This document shows, one piece after another, positions 58,201 to 64,000 of a DNA stretch of 64,000 bases (the first letter of the stretch is position 1; the number at the start of each line of letters is the position of its first letter). A program made the translations under genes and the position numbers. The stretch spans positions 25,704,934-25,768,933 of the forward strand of contig OZ026844.1 of assembly GCA_964023205.1 (NCBI GenBank), in the 5' to 3' direction. This DNA is from Lutraria lutraria. Taxonomy: Eukaryota > Mollusca > Bivalvia > Venerida > Mactridae. The notes beneath the pieces are model-generated. The model was not told where the DNA came from and did not search any database. It worked only from the letters and a program-made list of their open reading frames with translations.

Positions 58201-61200
58201 TTAATAATATCACTTAATGTCAATTCACTTTTTCCTGCAAGCATTTCAGACATAATTTTTCTTTCACTAGTATTAACACTGAGATCTGGTGAATGAGATT
58301 GAGGTTCAGTTTTAGGAGGAAGTAAAGTTGATATTGGAGGCACAGCAATGGTTTGTTTTGAAGACTTTGGACGTTGTAATTGCAAGTTGGGTGATTTAGG
58401 GGTAAATTTCTCCTCTGATTTACTGGCAGGATGGTCAGGTGGTTTTGATTCTGTTTCTGATGTTGATGCTGAGTTGGCAGAGTTTGATGGATGATGGACT
58501 GAAAAATATACAAGTTTATAAATATTAAAATAAGTTTTAGACAACATAAAAATATGATACAATATGTTAGCCATGTATAACATCAAGATGCCACACATAT
58601 AGCAAGAGAAAGAGCCAATGAGGCATACAGTTGACATATAGTATGCCAAAATGTATTGCCAGCAAGACTTCAATTTTAACCAAAAAGCAGACACTTGGTT
58701 AACTTTTAAAAAAGCATGGCTACTACATGGAAGGAAAGACTTATAATTAAATCAAATCAAATAATGATGAAACAAAGTTGAACAAGATGTGTTTTATAAA
58801 TACCATACCCCCTCCGGTTGCCCATTTTGAAAATGCACAGGTTCTGTTGAGATTGTCATGATGAACCAAGATATCAAGTTTGATGATTGCAGGTGGTAGC
58901 GTTTTGTTTTAATAGGCAAGGTTAAATTTCGTTACAGGCAAACAAAGGGCGGTAAATCTTCTAAAAATGATCGAATCACAAAACCCTAACAATATGTGCT
59001 GGTGAACATGGTGACAATAGTTCTATTAAAGTTTGGTAAAAATCCCTTGAGAAATACAGAAGAAGTTGCAAACAAAAGAGTATTTCTCTATATATTAAAT
59101 ATGCACAAAATAAACAAAGGGCCATAATTCCATCAAAATTTATCGAATCATAAAACCTTTACTACATGCATTGGGTATCTCGATAACAATAGTTCCATGA
59201 AAGTTTTATCAAAATCCCTTGAGAAAACAAGGAAACAAGAGTATTTCGCTGTTACAATTGTGACACACAAAATAAACAAAGGGCCATAATTCCGTAAAAA
59301 ATGATCGAATCACAAAACCAGGAATATATGTGTGGTGGTTCTTGGTAACAACAAGTCTGTGAAAGTTTCGTCAAAATCCCATGAAAAATGTAGGAGAAGT
59401 ATCCTAAAAAAAATGTCGGATTTTTTTTAAACACAACTAGAACTATCACTAAAGGTGATGAATACCCCCAGATGCGGCCTTGACACAGTTATTGTAACAT
59501 TTTACAGAGGGAAATATAATGCATTTTCATTTTTTTAATACCTGCAAATTGTTGCTTAGATATATCCTGACCAGTTTCTAAATATACATTATATAAAAAA
59601 TAACAAAGGGCCATAACTCATTAAAATTTACTTGGACAAAACCTATTGTGGACATGCACAACTTGGCAAACTACTTATCACTTCTAAGAAGTTTCACTGA
59701 ATTCCTGCATGTAGTTGCTAAGAAATGGTACGGACAAAATTTACCTAATTGTATAAAACAAAGGGCCATAACTCAGTGAAAATTAATCCAAACAAAACCT
59801 GGTTATTGCATGCACAACTTGGCTTACTTTTTATAACTTCTGTGAAGTTTCATTGAATTCCTATGAGTAGTTACTGAGATATTGTATATACACTGTATAA
59901 AAAACAACAAAGGGCCATAACTCAGTGAAAATTTAACCAACCAAGACAAGCTTAATGCATGCACAACTAGGCTAACTACTCATCACTTCTGAGAAGTTTT
60001 ATTGAATTCCTGGCAGTAGTCAATGAGAAATAGTCAGGACAAAATTTGCCTATTGTATATACTGTATAAAAACAACAAAGGGTTATAACTCAGTGAAAAT
60101 TAATCCGAACGAAAAATGCTTTAAGCATGCACAACTAGGCTTACTACTGATCACTTCTGTGAAGTTTCATTGAGATCCTGTGAGTAGTTGGTGAGAAATT
60201 CTCCGGACAAAATTTGCCTATTGTATATACTGTATAAAAACAACAAAGGGGTATAACTCAGTGATAATTAATCCGAACGAAAATGGCTTTTAGCATGCAT
60301 AACTAGGTTTACTACTGATCACTTCTGTAAAGTTTCATTGAGATCCTGTGAGTAATTGCTGAGAAATTGTCCGGACAAAATTTGCCTATTGTATATACTG
60401 AATAAAAACAACAAAGGGGTATAACTCAGTAAAAATTAATCCGAACGAAAAATGTGAAGTTTCATTGAAATCCTGTAAGTAGTTGCTGAGAAATTCTCCG
60501 GACAAATTGTGTCTACAGACGCACGGACCGACCGACCGTCAAGCGTGAATCCAATATAGCCCCCATATATTTCATATCTGGGGGTATAATGACCCTGTGA
60601 CCTTGACCTTTGACCTACTGACCTGAAAATGCACAGGTCCTGTAGAGGTTGTCATGAGGAACCTACATATGAACTTTGATGGATGTAGCTGCAGGCGTTT
60701 TGATTTTATAGTCAAGGTTAAAGTTTGATACAAACAGACAGACAAACAGAGAGGCCAAAAACAATATGCCCCTGATCTATCAATACGGGGGCATAAAAAG
60801 CAGTTATACATATTCTAAATTTCTATGGCAGATCACACAAGCTTAAAGATTTTGGACATAATTTTACAAGCAAAACAAAGTTCTTCAGAAACAGATAGAA
60901 AACAATGTTTATAAAAAGACTCTTATTTAGATAAAATAAACTAAAATTCTTCCCAAAAAATCTATTTTCGCCATTCACATTAAGAATATTCCCCAATTTT
61001 GCCTCTTTCTTGTAGTTTTTATCCCGGTCTTCCCCTTTTCCTTAATAAAAATTCTGACCTGAAGTTATAAAACTAGAGTTCGGTCTCCGAGCTCAAATCC
61101 CATACCTTGTCTTTTGATGTTTGTATTATGATCAGACAATAATGATATTATCAATACATTGGTCTGACATCATAATTGATCTGAATATGTATTTCTACAT

Positions 61201-63716
61201 CAATCTGCTCTATCTTTTCAATCGTAATGCTTTGAGAATGGAATTGAGATTTGAGCTTGGAGACCAAACTCTAGTGACCTGGAGCAATACTTACATGACA
61301 ATTTGAGCTTCAATTTAGGCTGTTTATTGGGTTTTCTAGACTTGCTTGGATTTTCATCAACCACAAGTCCTTCCTCATCACTATTCTCTTGATCACTATC
61401 TTTTGATGCAGTTTCAGCCCCTTTCTTGGCTTTACGCTCACTGAAATTAGCCACAGTATTTTAGATACATGATTGTGTAGTATTACCTATCAAGTATGAA
61501 CTTAAACTTTGTTTAGTTTATATGAATCAAAGGCCTGAATGCCTGAAATGAGATGAATTTTGTGATGCAGGTTAATAAAATTATAAAGTTCAAGGATCAT
61601 ATTGCCTGTTTAACCTTTTACTTCATAGCCCTAGTCAATATACATACTGTATACTGATAGTGGATCAGATAAACTTGGTACACTGTCTTCATACAGGTTA
61701 TTGGGAAATGCTACTGTTTTGACACATGTCTACTTCATCACTGGCTTAAAATTATACTAAATAATAATCCCATAAAATTATAGTAAAAATAAAAGTTGTC
61801 GAACTTCATAATTTGATAACCTTTTTATGGTGTCATTTTTGTAACTGTGGGATAAATATTAAAAGTTTTAAATATTAAAATATTAAGCATATTTTTGCCT
61901 TTTCTGATTTTTTTCTATTGACACCTGGTCATTTTATCACTTTATTGTAATGCTAAAAAATGGTTTTATGATTTCTGAATTATGCCAAATGAATGGTATT
62001 TTATTTATATTACTTGCTATGCAAAAATATCTGATGTTAGGCAAATATTAAGGGCAATATAATGTCTACAAACTGACGAAAAGTCCATGTTTTTTCCTTA
62101 TCATTTTTTTTTCAAATTTGCCCTATCTGTTTACTATGAGACATACAGTAAAAAAATTACTTTGGGCTGATTGAACAAATGTGCAAAGGTAAAACTTGGC
62201 TCTGGTGAGCTAAAAACTACAGATTTCTGCTTAACCTTGATTAGTAATATCTGATTAAGACATTATACACAACAAGTACAAAATATACAATACAAATTAA
62301 AAGCACAGCTATATACCTCACAATTTTTCCATTTGATACTTTGAGTGTTAGAGAATGCCTTGATGAAAATTTTTCTGGAGTGTCTGCCTCAGAAGAATCA
62401 ATGTAAGCACCAGCTTTAGGTAATCTAGCTGCAGATCCATCATCTTCCTCTTCCTGATATAAAAAATACAGTAAGACCACAGGGTTCTCATTATACATCA
62501 AAAGTTGAGGGTCAATTATGACCCTTGGCTAAATATAATTTTAAGGGTCAAATGAAAGGTTTGAAATCTACATTTTTCTATATTAAATACAGCAATCATC
62601 CTGATTTATTTTCTTCATTTTCATTGTCTAGATCAAACAAAATGTCCGCACATTTAATGTACATAAAAATCACAGTCAAACTGTTGTGAAAGATAATTGA
62701 CAATCCAATTTTAGTCTTTGAAAGCTGAACTGTGCAACGATGGAAATGTCTACAGTGTATACATGAACAGAAGAATAAAGTTACTTACATCAAAATTGTA
62801 TATATTTCTCCTTTCACGATCCATCTCTTCCAGTTTTGTTTGAGTATGTTGATCAAGAATATCAAGTCCTTCAATCTGTTTTGTAACAGTTTTCTTCTTT
62901 TTCTTTCTCTTCCTTTCTGCCCTTGTTTTTGGCGCAGGTTTCTAAAAGAAACAAGAAGTGTTTGTGCAACACTGATACCCCCTAAAGGCCATCTGGATGT
63001 TAAGACCTTGGTCAATCAATTGTTGGGATCATCAACATGTGAGAACCAACTTCCCCAAATTGTTCTCTAATTATTCGTCAGATAAGGTTTTTGTGGTGAA
63101 GGTCACTGTGACCTTGACATACTGACCTCAAAATCAATAGGGGTCATTTACATGTGAAGACCATCCTCCCAACCAAATATGAAGAGCTTAGGCCAAATCA
63201 TTGGTTGGACAATTTTTATGCTGTAGGTCATTATAACCTTTGACATACTGACCTCAAATTCAATAGGAGTCGTCTACATGTAATGACCATCCTCCCAAGC
63301 AAATCTGAAGTGCTTAGGCCAAATCGTACTCTGGTTATTGGTCGGACAAGGTTTGGTTACAGATGAACCGTCCAACCTTCCGACCGCCATGTGCAAAGCA
63401 ATATACCCCATTTTTCATCTTCAAACTGTATAAAGGGAATTTTACCAAGGCTTAAGTTGATAGCATGATTTATACCACAACATGAATCAGTGTAATTATG
63501 TGGCTAGGACATCATCTATAACAGTATTCAGTTAAGTAAATATGCTGAAACACATCAACCACCTGACTGATTGTAGAGAGTTAAGAGAAACATATGTTGA
63601 TAAAAAAAATCTCTTACCATAATGTCTTCACATGATTTCACGTCCTTCCCAAGATCCTTGAGTAGTCGGCCATATTGAATCAGCTCTGGAACTTCGTGCT
63701 TTGCTGTCTTTATGAA
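49187..63716 (-). CDS. PHF8: PHF8/PHF2/KDM7-type histone demethylase, C-terminal half
   Basis: Exons 63618-63716, 62789-62941, 62317-62453, 61295-61440, 58000-58498, 55930-56117, 55091-55183, 54200-54312, 51717-51807, 51017-51076 and 49187-49269 have GT/AG borders and chain in phase into 1662 nt (553 aa plus stop). Landmarks shared with human PHF8, in order: HEVPELIQYGRLLKDLGKDV (post-JmjC helices), GSIADILEASG (GGILDLLKAS), SPSMREAIQGMLSMS, VYPTLEMDEDE, WNPKARV, KKKPKL and the closing PKKGEATAKQRLGKILKIHK. The family removes H3K9me1/2 and H4K20me1 using Fe(II) and 2-oxoglutarate. The PHD finger and JmjC domain are expected right of 64000. The middle is Lys/Glu/Ser-rich and probably disordered. 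PHF2, PHF8 and KDM7A are vertebrate duplicates, so the symbol stands for the family. Confidence 0.93.
49609..49839 (+). mobile_element. tRNA-derived SINE (best copy)
   Basis: The head CGCCTCCGTGGTTGAGTGGT continues to TAAGGTCGC (box A region) and is followed by GGTCGTGGGTTCAAGCAC (box B). Then an unrelated body (AAGTAGGCAGTTGCTTACAG) and the tail GGGGCGTAAAACTCAA. The head is Ser/Leu-type tRNA-like. Other copies: 1489-1690 and 38357-38560. A pogo-like element begins at the next base. Confidence 0.8.
49840..50906. mobile_element. Pogo/Tigger-like non-autonomous element (copy 2)
   Basis: TA|CAGTAAAACCCCGATTATCC at the left and CGGATAATCGGGGTTTTACTG|TA at the right. It shares most of its sequence with 24893-25989 in the opposite orientation (the 'GTTGTTCACACCTTTTGACA' and 'GATGATTGTGGGGACC' words). 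No intact transposase. In the last PHF8 intron, inserted next to a SINE. Confidence 0.8.
52135..52942 (+). repeat. Hairpin-ended repeat, AAACGCGGCAATGCC family
   Basis: Starts AACAAGAAACGCGGCAATGC. Tandem units of ~150 bp contain GTGACCTTGACCCTACTG, GCATGGACTGGATGTAAGC and CTTAAGTTATTG. It ends with the hairpin AGACCCACTT...AAGTGGGTCT and TTTTTTCGCGGCCG. In a PHF8 intron. Confidence 0.75.
53355..53880 (+). repeat. Tandem repeat with GGCATAACTCAGAAGTACC units
   Basis: About three degenerate units (AAGTACCTGGGGCGATAGGG, AACATTTCCAACAAGTTTGA, GATTGGTCGACTTAAAGGG) and an end GGGTATTCCTATAATACGAC...AAATGGGCGTATAAAAA. Same hairpin-capped style; ends less clear. In a PHF8 intron. Confidence 0.6.
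54200..54312 (-). CDS. PHF8: PHF8 exon hidden from ORF search
   Basis: Acceptor TTTTGCAG|CT, donor CACCT|GTGAGT, 113 nt, phase 1 in and phase 0 out. With the last base of 55091-55183 it encodes ARVNISVPLSERSHREGVTK and LEQSAAKITSAP, aligning to the ARVTPTLP...REGT...AAAAKLA stretch of PHF8. Without it the flanking exons do not join in frame. Confidence 0.85.
54370..54545 (+). pseudogene. Mariner-type transposase C-terminal relic
   Basis: The plus strand reads SQPPYCPDLTP-stop-DFALFLKR-stop-LWGQGFDNQHELQ...SKWFENVFRKCI, the HPPYSPDLAPCDF...LKR..RG..F pattern of mariner transposases around the third catalytic Asp. Two stops. It lies 58 bp from PHF8 exon 54200-54312, in antisense. A different lineage from the relic at 33757-34660. 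Confidence 0.75.
55532..55873 (+). mobile_element. tRNA-derived SINE, second family
   Basis: The head GGGGTGATCGGTGGTCAAGT (box A-like) and GGTTGTGGGTGCAATTTT (box B-like), a ~200-bp body, and the tail GTGCCGTTAAACAACAACTC ending in AATAAA. An inverted relative is at 14430-14662. It lies 57 bp from PHF8 exon 55930-56117. Confidence 0.78.
56212..56430. mobile_element. MITE-like repeat ending in ATATAATGAGTTTCGACTG (copy 2)
   Basis: Near-complete relative of 10380-10592, with ATTTCGATATAAGCGATTTC repeated at the right end and CAGTCGAAA (inverted) as terminus. PHF8 intron. 56431-57999 holds no further gene or clear repeat beyond scattered AT-rich DNA. Confidence 0.6.
58000..58498 (-). CDS. PHF8: PHF8 large disordered exon
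   Basis: 499 nt, acceptor TTTTTCAG|TCC, donor ATGGA|GTAAGT. Pro/Ser-rich (KPPDHPASKSEEKFTPKSP) then ELTLSDIINQSALSLAPST and LNGSIADILEASGYGTE; the last corresponds to the ILDLLKAS motif of PHF8. Confidence 0.88.
58790..59436 (+). repeat. CCCCCTCCGG/AAAGGGCCATAATTCC tandem repeat
   Basis: A CTGTGACC-family-like head (TACCATACCCCCTCCGG) followed by ~3 units with CAAAGGGCCATAATTCCAT, GATCGAATCACAAAACC and AAGTTT..TCAAAATCCC. Runs directly into 59437-60592. Confidence 0.65.
59437..60592 (+). repeat. Hairpin-ended repeat, AACTATCACTAAAGGTGAT family, ~168-bp units
   Basis: The left hairpin ATCACTAAAGGTGAT is followed by GAATACCCCCAGATG. Six units with AACAAAGGGCCATAACTCAG repeat at 149-168 bp (59910, 60078, 60246, 60414). 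The right end is GCCCCCATATATTTCATATC then TGGGGGTATAA. A short relative is at 46146-46626. Confidence 0.82.
60593..60797 (+). repeat. CTGTGACCTTGACCT-family repeat, abutting copy
   Basis: Starts CCCTGTGACCTTGACCTTTG; ends ATGCCCCTGATCTATCAATA then CGGGGGCATAAAAA (hairpin). It begins exactly where 59437-60592 ends. 61441-62316 (PHF8 intron) shows no gene. Confidence 0.7.
62945..63425 (+). repeat. Hairpin-ended repeat, AAGTGTTTGTGCAACACT family (copy 2)
   Basis: Begins AAGAAGTGTTTGTGCAACAC then TGATACCCCCTAAAGGCC. Three units contain TCACTGTGACCTTGACATAC and CTCAAAATCAATAGGGGTC. It ends ATATACCCCA. Its left end starts 4 bp beyond the PHF8 exon at 62789-62941, inside the 3' splice-site region. 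Confidence 0.78.
63618..63716 (-). CDS. PHF8: PHF8 exon after the JmjC domain
   Basis: 33 codons, acceptor TCATCAG|TTC and donor ATTATG|GTAAGA, phase 0 at both ends. Encodes KHEVPELIQYGRLLKDLGKD and CEDIM, matching the helical segment after JmjC in PHF8 (EIPETV...LIKDL...VEDI). It is the first exon of this gene inside the window. Confidence 0.88.
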
Positions 63717-64000
63717 CTGATGATAAATATACAATTATTAATGCATTAGACATAGAAGTTATTAGTGACACCATTAAACAACAAATTACTGCATATTCTT
63801 GATAATCAGAAGATAAAACAAAATGTGTGTATGAACACGCAAAAGATTTCATATCAAAGCCCTAGAAAATATACCGTAAAATTCCTAATAAAGGCCCCTG
63901 GGGCTCAATATTTTCCAAAAAGTTTTCTATGTAGAGTTCATTAAGTTCTACAGCATCAATAAAAGGCCTACATGACCTTAGAATGTGTTCATCTACTAAA

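Noticed and set aside
58220..58513. 97-codon second frame across the PHF8 exon
   Set aside because: Shadow of the Pro/Ser-rich exon 58000-58498; Gln/Asn/Leu-rich by codon shift.

Overview
This is a nuclear genomic window from a metazoan, most likely a marine bivalve mollusc. That placement is an inference from short exons in long AT-rich introns, full splice-site use, and dense repeats of types common in bivalves: hairpin-ended elements with ~160-bp tandem cores, tRNA-derived SINEs, and many short inverted-repeat (MITE-like) elements. There is no operon structure, no CRISPR array and no prokaryotic gene.

Four protein genes can be rebuilt exon by exon with matching splice phases. (1) 378-11893, minus: an SFMBT-type Polycomb protein (MBT repeats). 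The 5' eight coding exons are present, and the third and fourth MBT repeats, SLED and SAM parts would lie to the left of the window. (2) 22034-30402, minus: a complete Rab43/Rab19-type small GTPase, 4 exons, 213 aa. (3) 36093-43227, plus: complete mitochondrial ribosomal protein L42 (MRPL42), 5 exons, 141 aa. (4) 49187-63716, minus: the C-terminal half of a PHF8/PHF2/KDM7-type JmjC histone demethylase. Eleven exons give 553 aa; the PHD and JmjC domains would lie to the right of the window. SFMBT and PHF8 are both chromatin regulators. I see no evidence that the four genes form a functional cluster.

Nearly everything else is repeat. The intergenic stretches are 11.9-22.0 kb (SFMBT start to RAB43 3' end), 30.4-36.1 kb (between the divergent RAB43 and MRPL42 starts) and 43.2-49.2 kb (between the convergent MRPL42 and PHF8 ends). 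They hold LINE and mariner relics, SINEs, foldback elements, palindromes and hairpin-ended repeats. The introns are similarly loaded, including two nested inverted-repeat elements in RAB43 intron 1, a 2-kb inverted-repeat element in MRPL42 intron 1, a fresh 241-bp minisatellite in MRPL42 intron 3, and two related TA-flanked pogo/Tigger-like elements.

The most interesting points are: several unrelated tandem cores (period ~155-168 bp) built into the same hairpin-capped frame; two coding exons each bracketed by same-orientation copies of such repeats; a tandem duplication of an exon-intron junction in SFMBT that creates a second in-frame splice donor (+15 aa); and a MITE whose end forms the 3' splice-site approach of RAB43 exon 2. 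I did not find a convincing new enzymatic or defence system.
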